NCBI GenBank assembly: GCA_037074615.1
Contig: CM073524.1
Location: forward strand, 15,453,406 to 15,517,405
DNA: 64,000 nucleotides
Source of the DNA: Leucaena leucocephala
Taxonomy: Eukaryota > Streptophyta > Magnoliopsida > Fabales > Fabaceae
Direction: 5' to 3'
Part shown: positions 11,084 through 22,110 of the stretch, in pieces
Position numbering within the stretch: position 1 is the first letter of the stretch
Layout: every line of letters starts with the position of its first letter
Program-made: the position numbers and the translations under genes
Notes under the pieces: model-generated
Told to the model about the DNA's origin: nothing
The model's database searches: none
Seen by the model: the letters and a program-made list of their open reading frames with translations, nothing else

Positions 11084-11941
11084 ATGAAACACCTACCTTT
11101 TTCTAATGCATATATGTGTCCAAAGAATGTTTTAAAAGAAAAACAAGAACAATATATTCTGAATCTGTTAGGAAAATTGGAAGTTAATGTGCAACTTGTA
11201 GATCTGATTAGAAGTATACCTAAGTATGGAAAATTCATGAAAGAACTCTGCACTAATAAAAGAATATGCAAACCAAATGAAAGGGTTCAAGTAAGATCTA
11301 GTGTGTCAGCTTTGTTTCATTGTGCCACAGCTTTACTTATGCCACAACTTCCTCTTAAATGTGATGATCCAAGTTCATTTATAGTCCCAATCACCATTGG
11401 TAAGTTTCATTGTGCTAGTGCTTTGTTAGATCTTGGTGCAGCCATAAATGTAATGACAAATTCCATTTATACGTCATTAGGCATAGGCATAGGCTCACTT
11501 AAGGAAACCTCCATGATAGTTCAACATGCTGATCGGAAACCTGAGGGATTATTAGAAGGCATATTAGTGAAGGTTAAAGACTTGATTATACCTATAGATT
11601 TCTACATCTTGGATATGTCACCTGAGTCAACCTCAGAGGGTCTTATTATTTTGGGGAGGCCATTCCTTATAACAGCTAATACTGTCATAAGCATGAAAAA
11701 TAGGAGCATTACAATGGAAGTGGGTGATAATATAATTACTTTTAATGTCTATGAAGCAATGAGACATCCATTTGAAGATTACTCACTATTAGGCTTAAGT
11801 ACAATTGCTGAATACATTGAAGAAGCTAAAGAGGAATATGAATTGTTGCTGCAAAATTCTGATAAGGATGAATGTGATTTTTTTGAATATGAAATTTCTT
11901 TTTCTTCTGAATTTTCTTTAGATAGTAGTGGTGATGTGTAA
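11084..11941 (+). pseudogene. Athila Gag C-terminus and aspartic protease, open fragment
   Basis: This 285-codon open fragment would encode the end of Gag and the retropepsin that processes Gag-Pol. Residues 10-75 match the conserved Athila segment before the protease, with a KYGKFMKELCTNKR motif (compare P-x-Y-x-K-F-x-K-x). The protease active site region reads LLDLGAAINVM at about 112-122, where Athila elements carry DLGAS. The flap and C-terminal half follow, with IILGRPFLITANTVI at about 187-201, the family's conserved ILGRPFL. It ends at a TGA or TAA-type stop before the linker. There is no good start codon context; the ATG at 11084 lies within the ancestral frame. Catalytically competent sequence is possible, but without LTRs it is a relic. 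Confidence 0.75.
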
Positions 11942-12639
11942 GTGTTAACCACATTTCAGTTGATAGCTTACTTTCCACCCTACAATCTTTTTTCTTTTTC
12001 CATTACTGACCTTTTGAATGAAGGCTTTGGAGAGAACCAACATGATAAAATTGTAGGTGAGAACATAGCTGCTGAGAATTTCATTATAGGGATAGAATTG
12101 GATATTGTAAAACCTGTGAGGACATAATTGGTGAAGCCTGTTGCATTGCAGCTTTGGAAACTAAGAAGTTGGTTCCATCAAATGTCCAACCACCTGAATT
12201 GGAACTCAAACCACTTCCTAATAACCTTAAATATGAGAGGTTCATTTCCTATTGTAATTGATACATTACCTGTTGTAATTACTAATTCACTTTCTATTTA
12301 TGAGGAAGAGAGGTTCAATTCAGTTTTAAAAACACATGAGAGCAATAGGTTGGGCTTTAGCTGATATACTTGGTATAGATGCATTTATATGTATACATAA
12401 AATTCTGTTAAATGATAGAGCCAAGCCTATTAAACAACAGTAATAAAGAAAGCTAAACCCCTTGATATCTGATGTGGTTAAGAAAGAGGTGACTAAGCTG
12501 TTGAATGCTGGCATTATTTAACCAATTTCAGAAAGTGAATGGGTAAGTCCAGTTCATGTAGTGCTGAAGAAAAGTGGTATAACTGTGGTAAGGAATGAAA
12601 AGAATGAGCTAATCCCTACTAGAGTGTAGAACTCATAGA
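11942..12639 (+). pseudogene. decayed linker and N-terminal RT region, Athila A2
   Basis: Pieces of the Athila region between protease and RT can be read in different frames. They include a proline/leucine-rich 'ELKPLP'-like stretch near 12180, a 'KKEVTKLLNAGII' stretch near 12480, and 'SEWVSPVHVVLKK' near 12535. Several stops and frameshifts interrupt them. This is the continuation of the pol gene, not a separate gene. Confidence 0.6.
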
Positions 12640-14091
12640 GTGTGTATTGGTTATAGGAAATTGAATGATGCCACTTGGAAGGACCATTTTCCTTTACCAT
12701 TTATAGATCAAATGTTGGAAAGACTTGCTGGAAAAGCTAATTACTATTTTCTTGATGGATTTTTAGGGTATTTTTATGTTCCAATTGCACTGGAAGACCA
12801 AGAGAAGACCACATTCACATGTTTATTTGGTACCTATGCTTATAGGAGGATGCCATTTGGCTTGTGCAATGCTCCTGGAACATTTCAAAGAGCCATTATG
12901 TATATATTCAGTGAATTCTTGGCAAGCAACATGGAGGTATTCATGGATGATTTTACAGTGTATAGTAAGGATTTTGATGAATGTTTAGAAAGTTTAGAGA
13001 AAGTTTTAGCAAGATTTATTGAGAAAAAAATTGTGCTGAATTTTGAGAAATGCCATTTTATGGTAGATAGAGGCATAGTTCTAAGGCATTTAATATCTAA
13101 GAATGGAATTGAAGTAGATAAATTAAAGATTGAGGTTATTTCTTCTGTTCCTTATCCCACATCTTTAAAGGAACTAAGGTCATTCCTAGGACATGCTGTT
13201 TTTTATAGAAGATTCATTAAGGACTTTAGTAAGTTTGCATCTCCACTTTCTAAACTCATGCAAACAGATATAGAGTTTTGTTTTGATGATACTTTTAAGA
13301 GAGCATTTGACACTATTAAAGCTATGATTATCACACCACCTATACTTACTGCATTTAATTGACATTTAGATTTTGAGCTTTCATGTGATGCATCAAATAA
13401 AGCTGTAGGTGCAATATTAGGACAGAAAGATGGTAAGCTGTCTAAAGTTATTTTGTATGCCTCTAAGACATTAGATAGTAATCAAAAGAACTACACTACC
13501 ATAGAAAAAAAACTCTTTTCCATTGTGTTTGCACTTGACAAATTCATATCTTATCTTTTGAGTTCTAAAGTGATTATATACACTGACCATACTGCTGTAA
13601 AGTTCTTATTTAAAAATCCACAATCCAAGCCTTGGCTCTTGAGATGGATGCTGTTAATCCAAGAATTTGATGTGGAGATAAGGGATAAAATTGGAGTAGA
13701 GAATATGGTAGCTGATCATTTAAGTAGGTTGCCTAAAAATACAAGGGGAGTATTAGATTCTAACATCACTTGTGATACATTTAGAGATTGTTCTGTTTCT
13801 GTGATTTATGTAATTGCACCTTGGTATTGCCACATAGTGAACTATATTGTTACTGATCTAATTTCAACTTCTTTATTTCATTTCCAGGGCCAGAAGATCA
13901 AGCATGAGGCAAAATTTTACATTTGGGAACTACCCATTGTATGGAAGATATGCAGTGATCAAGTTATAAGAAGATGTGTACCAAGTGAAGAAGTAGACAG
14001 TATTCTTATAGAATATCATTCTTATGTTTGTGAAGAATATTTCAGTGCAAAGAAGACTTCAAGGAAGATCCTCGAAGCTGGTTTTTACTAG
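12640..14091 (+). pseudogene. Athila reverse transcriptase, RNase H and integrase zinc-finger start
   Basis: One continuous frame with a single internal TGA at 13360-13362. The RT part has KDHFPLPFIDQMLERLAG, FGLCNAP and the catalytic FMDD (in EVFMDDFTVYS, about residue 104). The thumb motif is RSFLGHAVFYRRFIKDFSK. RNase H follows from 13363 with CDASNKAVGAILGQ, YASKTLDSNQKNYTTIEKKL and YTDHTAVKFL, carrying its D-E-D residues, and ends at VADHLSRL. The frame then enters the integrase HHCC region and stops with TAG at 14089. The two stops sit where related elements have Trp (TGG), so each is explained by one G-to-A change. Length and order fit the Athila clade well. Confidence 0.85.
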
Positions 14092-14340
14092 CCACAGCTA
14101 TTCAAAGACTGCTATGAATTTTGCAAAGATTTTGATAGGTGTCAACGCTTTGGTGGACTGACTGAAAGGCATGAAATGCCTCAGCATCCTATGCTATTCT
14201 GTCAGGTGTTTGAAGTATGGGGCATTGACTTCATGGGCCATTTCCACTGTCTTTTGGCTATATATATATTCTGCGAGCTGTGGACTATCTCTCAAGATGG
14301 GTGGAGGCTATACTAACAAGGAAAGATGATGCAATGATAA
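14092..14340 (+). pseudogene. Athila integrase fragment
   Basis: The same frame continues past the TAG at 14089 with CQRFGGLTERHEMPQHP and VWGIDFMG, the zinc-finger end and first catalytic Asp region of Athila integrase. A frameshift follows near 14243, and a 'VDYLSRWVEA'-like stretch continues to about 14335. The rest of the integrase is absent; Ty1/copia DNA begins about 14337. Confidence 0.7.
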
Positions 14341-14693
14341 TTTCCTTATCTGAAGGTGTCTGGCCTACAAAAATGCTCAAATGATGATTCATTTCTATTG
14401 GCGACTGTATCAATCTATAGTTCCTCATCCCTATTTCACAAAAGACATATTGTATGTACTTCATCTTTTCAAGAAAGATTCTATGATTAGATTATGTTAC
14501 CCCAATCCTTAGAAAGTATTTTAGTTGACCCAAACCTTTCATCTCAAATTTGGTCAACAAATGTTTCTTCAGCTCTTTAAGTTCAACTATATCATCCTCG
14601 ATCAAGATCATATCATCTACCTATTCAAGTAACATAGCCAACTTCCCCTTCCATTGCTTTATTAGTAAAGTGGGATCGAAGTTGCTTTGTTTG
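14337..14693 (-). pseudogene. Ty1/copia reverse transcriptase relic, first piece
   Basis: About 350 bp on the minus strand match the copies at 28915-29600 and 29608-29778. They encode decayed Ty1/copia RT (the YVDD region and the pre-RT 'NRNES' segment). The sequence breaks off at GTTTG (14689-14693) and resumes at 28608 with the same GTTTG, which shows that the chromovirus between them was inserted here. Confidence 0.7.
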
Positions 14694-14769
14694 TGTAATA
14701 TCCTTAATTTTCTGTACTGATTTCTATGTACAGATTAAATGGAATATATGAGTTCTTTTTCAGGAAAAA

Positions 14770-17700
14770 TGAAACATCCTTACTTTCGTATGCCTTAGGG
14801 ACCATTTGGTAGCATTTAGAACCACTTTCAAGGTCATTGAAGTCCAATTTCTCAATCTGGAGTTTTACTCTTATCGAGTACTGTTCACTATGAAAATTCC
14901 AGATGAGTGACTTAACTTCGAAAAATCATAACTAATTCTATAAAAATAAAAATGGAGTAGTTCCAATTGATACTTGAAGATAACTCAATTATCTTTCAGG
15001 TAAAAATCACTTGTTGACCATGCATTGACCAAGTCAACATCAGTCAACATTTCAACTTTACTGTTCATCCAACGTTTTTTCCCTGAATCCAGCATTCTGG
15101 TCCCAACTTTGATAATTTATATATTTATGTGTAGACATCCAAATGAGACGTTTTATATATAAAATTGAAACTTGATATGTCTACTATTTAACATAAAAAT
15201 TTTATACATTTATTCATCCATTTACTATTTTTAATTATTTATCAAACATCATCTTGTCACCACGTGTTACTGTTCACAGTGGCAATTTCCAGCATTCAAC
15301 TTTGCAAACATATGCATACATCCATCATATATCAGTCAAACATGCCAAACAACACTCATTATTAATTAATAAGTTGTTTTACATCTGGGTATGTACAAAA
15401 TTTCCCATATCTCTATTACATATTTTCCTGCCTGAAACCCGGCAGCATAACCGCTACGCTTCATCTTCAGAAAGTAACTGATCTTGTACCGATTCGGTAA
15501 TTCCCGTGAGAACTACCATTCTACGTAAGTACCCAGGAAAGACTGGATGAACCGGCTAGGTCCACTCACTTCCAGCCTCCTTAGACAGTACCTACGTACA
15601 CAGTACGTATCAGCTCCTTTCTTTACTATTGCTATCTTGTCATAATTTCGGCAGCATAACGGCGTCTCTTAAAATTCCCAGAATTCATTTTGACATAACC
15701 TCCCCTGTAATGATTTACTTATTGGGATGAGATTCGGGGGAATCTCAGTAGCAACAATCATAACAATATATGTAATGCAGAGTGACAGTGCTTGCTTGTG
15801 ATTGTGTACAGATAAGTATGCTGCGTGCTTCCATGCTTAATAACATATGATCATAGCATTACAGCAGAGCTTCAGACATAACGTATAAGACAACAATCCA
15901 ACCAAATAGTAGCACAACAAATCACAAAGCCATTACATAAAAGTTAGGATTAGTTACTACCTCAAAAGCTCAGCAGAACTCTACTATCTCTATTCTGCTT
16001 CCAGCTCCGCCAGAACTTCCTTCCTTTCTTTCTTCCTCTCACTTTCTCTCTCTAGCACTTCCTCCTCTCTCTTATCCTTGCTTGGCCGTGGTATATGAAT
16101 GAATGGGGGGTATTTATAGTTTTGGTGAATGGCATTTCTGTAATTTTGAAGCCATCTGATCCTGTGGTCCTGGTTTTTCCGAAATTTCCTATTTTTCTTT
16201 ATTCCTTTTACTGCATCATGCATGACATCATCGTGGACACCTCAGTGGACACCTAATCAGTCACATGTCTCATATGGCGAAATTGAGGCCTTCTTGAAGC
16301 CTTCCAGTCCAATCCAGTACCGGTCCGGTCCGATTTCCCACAAACTGGACTCACCGGCTAAGATTGTGCCACGTGTCCTCAACTTTTTCTTCCTCCTCTA
16401 TATTGGTGCCATGTGGCATCTTACTGGCACCTGTCACGCCTTCCAATGCTATCCAGATAAGTCCAGGACTTTATCTGATCACCTCCTCGATTATCGTACC
16501 GACCGAGTAACTTTACTTTATTGAAACAGCATTAAAATAGTATTTTAATGTCACTTTTTCCCACATACTTCATGGGCTACGTTTTTGGGCCTTGGAATAT
16601 TATCTTGGGTCTCTGATCAACCTCCAGTACTCTGATGGCTCGATTCACAAGAAACAGCCCTTGGCAAATTACCAAAATACCCCTGAGTGCCCTTTCTTGC
16701 GCTATCTTAGCCCTAAGGGTAAAATCGTCATTTTACACCTTTCTGTACCCTGTCAGGGTATATACTGACTCTAAGTAACTTTATCTATATGTGTCTTGGC
16801 TCCTGGGCCTGTCCAGAATGACCAAAATGCCCTCCATTCATCTATTACTCTTTAGTACAACACAGGGGCATTTTCGTAATTTCGCACTTTTCCGGGGTTC
16901 TGCTGGACACTGGCACACCTATCAGTCTAAGGGTCTTACTGGGCCTTTGATGGCACCATTATTGGGCCTCTCAGGGTCCATTACCTTCATGGCACGTATT
17001 ACGAGGAATCCTCCCTTGTCAATGATTATTGAATATTTTATCTATTATTCACCGTTTATGCACATATCCGGACATCGGCTCCTTCTGTCCGATACACTGG
17101 CCTACGGTGTTCAGGCATTCCTGTGAGTCATATCAGTCATCTGACTGAGGTCATCCGAACTCATTCAGTCCCTTTTCAGATACCGATAAATCTCCCTATT
17201 GGATACCCGGAGGTCTCACACTCCCGTCTGGATTTTCTAATTCAATAATAACTTTTTCTACAGGCCTCCTATCGGTATTCTGTCATTTCCTGACATCCAT
17301 CCCATAAGGACGTATCATCCTGTATTTTCTCACTTATATCTGAAATCTAGGATATCCGGTATGAATTTTTATAACTTTTGGACGATCAATCCATTTCTGG
17401 CTATCTGGAGTCTTCAAAAAATCCTGTATTAAGCCAGATTACCAAGCGTCACTTGCTCTCTCTACCGGTGAAATCTGGGACTGAAATGCTTTCGGACAGT
17501 CCAAACCACTTCCGGCCTGACTTTCTTTAATTACAATTTAGCCCCAGGGAACTTTTCTTCTTTTCATTTAAGTCCCTTTCTATTTGGCTAAAATTACACT
17601 TAAGGACCCCATATTTTTGTCTACTTTCCTTTTTGGCCTTGAAACTTTCCATAATTGCACTTAAGTCCTTTCTTTACTTTACTAGGTCTAGGGGTATTAT

Positions 17701-18005
17701 TATCTTTTCATAATTTACCAGAGTATTCTCTGACCTTGGTCAACTATCCAGATACCCTTTCTTGACTGTCTAACCTTAGCCAAATAACCAAAATACCCTT
17801 TACTCATTCTTCAGTTATTCTATAACATAAGGGCATTTTCGTCATTTTACACATTTTTCCCGGACACCGGCCCCTCTTACCACTGAACTGATATTATGGG
17901 CCTGGGCCTTCCCTGGTGTCACTATGGGCCTTAGAACACACTGTATGGCCTCTGGCCATAGTCCGATCATCTCTATTCGGACTGCTCTTCCTTTATCGAT
18001 TATAA
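14770..18005 (-). repeat. truncated gypsy LTR (3.6-kb family) nested in the chromovirus 5' LTR
   Basis: The left end is TGAAACATCC. It is collinear with the solo LTR at 30458-42024 (without its insert) up to the equivalent of about 41640, so about 385 bp of its 5' end are missing. It holds the conserved block (15486-15609), the hairpin (15729-15746) and a TATA box (16111-16118). At 16221-16225 it preserves the uninterrupted CATGA site into which the gag-only element inserted in the sister copy. Confidence 0.85.
16111..16118 (-). promoter_or_regulatory. LTR TATA box
   Basis: TATAAATA followed by CCCCCC on the minus strand, preceding a GA-rich leader, in the nested minus-strand LTR. Confidence 0.65.
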
Positions 18006-19295
18006 AAATATGGGGTCTTAAAGTGTAATTTTAGCCAAATTTAAGGGACTTAATTGCAAAGAAGAAAAGTTCCCTAGGGCTAAAGTATAATTAAAGAAAA
18101 ATAGGCCAGAAGTGGTTTGGACCGCCCGACATCATTTCAGTCCCAGATTTCACCAGAAGATAGGGCAAGTGACGCTGGGTAATCCAGCTTAATGCCGGAA
18201 TTTTTAAAGACTCTAGATAGCCAAAAATGATCTGATCATCTAAAAGTTATAAAAATTCCTACCGGATATCCTAGAAATCATATATAAGTAAAAAATTGCA
18301 GGATGAAGCGCCCTTATGGGGCGGATTTCAGGAAACGGACAGAATACCGATAGGAGATCTGTAAAAAAAGTTATTCAAGAATTAGCAAATCCAGACGGGA
18401 GTATGAGGCCTCCAGGGATCTGATAGGGAGATTTATCGGTATTCAAACTAAGACTGAATGAGGTCGGGTAACAACAGTCAGATGCCCGTTATAACCCAAA
18501 TGGCTGCCCAGACATAGTAAGGCAGTGTATCGACAGAAGGAGCCGGTGTCCGGATATGTGTGTAAACGGTGCATAATAGCTAAAATACTCGGTGAACATG
18601 GACCAAGGAGGATTCCTTGAAATACATGCCATAAAGGTAATGGACCCAGAAAGGCCCAAAAATGGCGCCAACAAAGGCCCAATAAGACTCTTGGACTGAA
18701 CAGTTCGAAATTACGAAAATGCCCCTGTGTAGTACTAAAGGGGTAGCAGGTGTGTGAAGGGCATTTTGGTCATTCTGGATAGGCCTAGAGGCCAAGACAT
18801 ATACAGGTAAAGTTAACCAGAGTCAGTATATGCCCTGATGAAGTACAGAAAGGTGTAAAATGACGATTTTGCCCTTAGGGTTAAGAAAGTGCATGAAAGG
18901 GCATCTAGGGGTGTTTTGGTCATTTCGCAGGGGATCTGTAATTGAGTTTAGACCCAGTATTAAAATGTTAATGATATAAAGGATCCAGATACTAAGTTCA
19001 AGGCCAGAAGACACAATATGGGTTTTTAAAAAAATTAGATTCAGAAAACGGTCCAGTTTTCGAAGCAAAGGACCGGGCCGGTACCGGATTGGACCGGAAA
19101 ACTTCCAGAAGGATTCTAGCTCCCTCCATTTGTGCCATGTGATAAATGTGTGAGGTGAGGTGTCCCATAAGGTGGCCTTGAGGTGATGTCATGCATGATG
19201 CAGTAAAAGGAATAAAAGAAAATAGGAAATTCCGAAAAAACCAGGACCACAAGTTCATATGGCTTCAAAATTACAAGAATACCATTGAAGGAAAC

Positions 19296-19303
19296 TATAA
19301 ATA
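19296..19303 (+). promoter_or_regulatory. TATA box of the chromovirus 5' LTR
   Basis: TATAAATA followed by CCCCCC. Downstream lies a GA-rich leader (19325-19400), then GAGGTAGTAACT, the hairpin and the conserved block. Transcription would start about 30 bp downstream, leaving roughly 1.3 kb of LTR as R-U5. Confidence 0.7.
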
Positions 19304-20638
19304 CCCCCCATGCCTCTCATTCTCACGGTCAAGGAGCTTTTTAAGAGAGAGAAGGAAGTGTTTGAGAGAGAAAGTGAGAAAGAGAAAGAAGAAAGGAAGT
19401 TCTGGTGAAGTTGGAAGCAGTAGAGCAATTCTAGAGTTCTGCTTTTGAGGTAGTAACTAATCCTAACTTTTATGTAATGTCTTTGTGAATTGTTGTGCTA
19501 TTGTTTGGTTGGATTGTTGTCTTATATGTTATGCTTGAAGCTCTATTATAACGCTATGATCATATGTTATTGAATATTGAAGCATGCAGCATACTTATCT
19601 GTACACAATCATAAGCAAGCACTGTCACACTGTATTACATATATTGTTATGATTGTTGCTACTGAGATTCTTTTGAATCTCATTCCCATATATAACATTA
19701 CAGGGGAGGTTCTGTCAAAATAAAATCTGGAAATTTTAAGAGACGCCGTTAGGCTGCCGAAATTCTGACAACGAAGCAGGAACAAAGAAAGGAACTGATA
19801 CGTACTGTGTACGTAGGTGCTGTCTAAGGAGGCTGGAAGTGAGTGGACCTAGCAGGTTCATCCAGTCTTTCCTGGGTACTTACGTAGAATGGTAGTTCCT
19901 ACGGGAATTATCGAATCGGTACAAGATCTGTTACTTTCTACTGAAGGAATGTAGCAGTTATGCTGCCGGATTTTAGACAACGAAAAATGTAATAGAAATA
20001 TGAGGATGTTAATCATGCACTGATGTATAACAGTTTATTATTTAATAATGATTGTTATCTGGCATGTTTAACTGATATGTGATGTATGTATGCATTAATA
20101 TGTAAGGTTGGTTGCTGAAAAATGACTTTGTGAACAGTAATCCGTGGAGACCTATTGATGTTTGATAAATCATTAAAAATAGTAAATGGTTGAATAAATG
20201 TATGATATTTTTATGGTAAATAGTATACATACTAAGATTTAATTTAATATATATAATGCTTCATTTGGATGTATACACGAAAAGATATAAATTGTTAAAA
20301 TTGGGACCAGAATGCTGGATTCAGGAGAAAATCATTGGATGAACAGTAAAGTTGAAACGTTGACCGACGTTGGATTTGTCAAGGAATGGTCAACCAATAA
20401 TTTTTTCCTGAAATATAATTAAGTTATATTCATGTATCAATTTGAACCACTTCATTTCTATTTTTCTAGAATTAGTTATGATTTTTCAAAGTCAGGTCAC
20501 TCATCTGGAATTTGCCATAGTGAAAAGTACCCGACATGAATAAAATTCCAGATTAAGAGTTTAGACTTCAATGACCCTGAAAGTGGTTCTAAGTGCTACT
20601 GAATGGTCCTTAAGATATATAAAAATAAGGATGTGACA

Positions 20639-20781
20639 TGCGTTATAATCACTGCAATACCACCCTAGACCTTATCTGTATGCCTTTCTGAGAGATTGAT
20701 GTTATACTCGGCTTAAATTGGTTATCCTCCAATAATGTGATGTTGGACTGCAGAAACAAGACCCTAGTTCTTAGTCCAAAG
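20639..20781 (+). pseudogene. chromovirus protease C-terminal fragment
   Basis: Directly after the 5' LTR the frame encodes the second half of the retropepsin, including DVILGLNWLSSNNVMLDC. This is the conserved ILG-x-x-WL motif downstream of the active site. The DTGAS active site, gag and PBS are absent, so the deletion starts at or within a few bases of the LTR border. An in-frame TGA lies at 20689-20691. The frame is interrupted after AAG (20781) by a solo copia LTR and resumes at 22774 in the same phase. Confidence 0.75.
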
Positions 20782-21689
20782 TGTTGGAAATCGTGCCCTA
20801 GGGGCCAATCATTGTCTTATGAACATTATTGATTTATGAATTTATTAATTGAGTTATCATATTATTTGCATGTTTACTATGATGACCATCCTTGGATAAT
20901 TCATGATATTATCCTAAATGTCCCTGGTCGATCATCTATGTGGGAGCACAGATGAAATAAGACCAGTATGACTTTGAAGATGTATAGAGATATAAATCAA
21001 AGTCATAAGCACATGTAAGAGTACAGGGTGTTGGACCGACCCGCTATGAGAGAACTGCATGGGTAACGTCATAAGCTTCTCTCATATACAAACCATGTCA
21101 ATATGCCCTTTGACCTGAGATCATCATGGATTCCTACATGACAAAACGCTCAGCTTTGACCTAGTCAAAAGTCACTTTTGACCGAGTGATCATAAAGACT
21201 ATGTTCGGGCTTAGTGGTTTTTCATGCGGAGGAATGTGAATGGTCAAGATGGAATTTGTCCCTCACATTCGTGGAGAGATATTACTGGGCCCCTCGATGA
21301 GTGAGTCTGAGAAATGTATGGCCATACTGTAATGGAAAGGTAGTTCCATTTCTATAGTCAGACTACTCAGGGATCGAGAAAGTAACGGTCGGGAATAGGA
21401 GGATGACATTATCCATGCCTCATCCATGACCAAAATATCGCGTGACAGAAGGGACATGATATGGTTGTATAAAAGGTTACATCGTTTATCGATCCTCATA
21501 TGATTTGGGTAGTCGTTATGTCTTGCTAGAGACCGCTTGCGACTTGTGGGCTAGTATAGCAAATGGCCCACTGCCAACTTCATATGGGCCTACAGGGTCG
21601 CACACAAAATAGCCCAACACGAGCTATGATGTCCAGATTCATTGAATCTAAGACATGTCCAGATTCAATGAAAGATCCAGGTGAATGTA

Positions 21690-21745
21690 TATATATTCGT
21701 ATATATATAAATTCGTATATATATATATATATATTATATATATGA
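21690..21745. repeat. (AT)n microsatellite
   Basis: An alternating A/T run of TATATA blocks inside the copia LTR, just before the 91-bp tandem repeat. The sister LTR has a shorter AT run at the equivalent place (about 59808-59860). Confidence 0.8.
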
Positions 21746-21754
21746 GATATATGA

Positions 21755-22110
21755 GATTTAATTTATAAGGATAAATTAAATCCCTATCACGTTTGAATTC
21801 AAAATTCAAATTGATAGGATATCTCATATAAGAGATATTTATAAGATTTAATTTATAAGGATAAATTAAATCTCTATCACGTTTGAAATTCGAAATTCAA
21901 ATTGATAGGATATCTCATATAAGAGATATTTATAAGATTTAATTTATAAGGATAAATTAAATCTCTATCACGTTTGAAATTCGAAATTCAAATTGATAGG
22001 ATATCTCATATAAGAGATATTTATAAGATTTAATTTATAAGGATAAATTAAATCTCTATCACGTTTGAAATTCGAAATTTAAATTGATAGGATATCTCAA
22101 ATTTGATTTA
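21755..22110. repeat. 91-bp tandem repeat, about four copies
   Basis: Units begin with GATTTAATTTAT at 21755, 21845, 21936 and 22027 (period 90-91 bp). Each unit holds a perfect 12-bp inverted repeat (GATTTAATTTAT with its complement, loop AAGG) and a second one, ATATCTC/GAGATAT. The sister LTR at 58898-60843 has a single equivalent unit at about 59872-59970, so the expansion is specific to this copy. Confidence 0.9.

Larger units (their letters stand above)
10987..14340 (+). mobile_element. Athila-type gypsy relic A2, internal region only
   Basis: Plus-strand internal DNA in the order end of Gag/protease, linker, reverse transcriptase, RNase H, start of integrase. This is the gypsy order. 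Both LTRs and most of gag are absent. The coding frame is open over long stretches but contains stops and frameshifts. The left edge is cut by the A1 LTR. The right edge runs into a Ty1/copia relic near 14337. Confidence 0.8.
14694..20638 (+). repeat. 5' LTR of the chromovirus, interrupted by a minus-strand LTR
   Basis: It starts TGTAATATCC (14694) and ends GGATGTGACA (20638). The first 76 bp match the 3' LTR start. The match then breaks for the nested LTR (14770 to about 18005) and resumes at 'ATATGGGGTCTT', which lies about 120 bp further on in the 3' LTR; that stretch was lost at the insertion. It carries a TATA box at 19296, a hairpin at 19664-19681 and the conserved block at 19799-19926. 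Confidence 0.85.
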
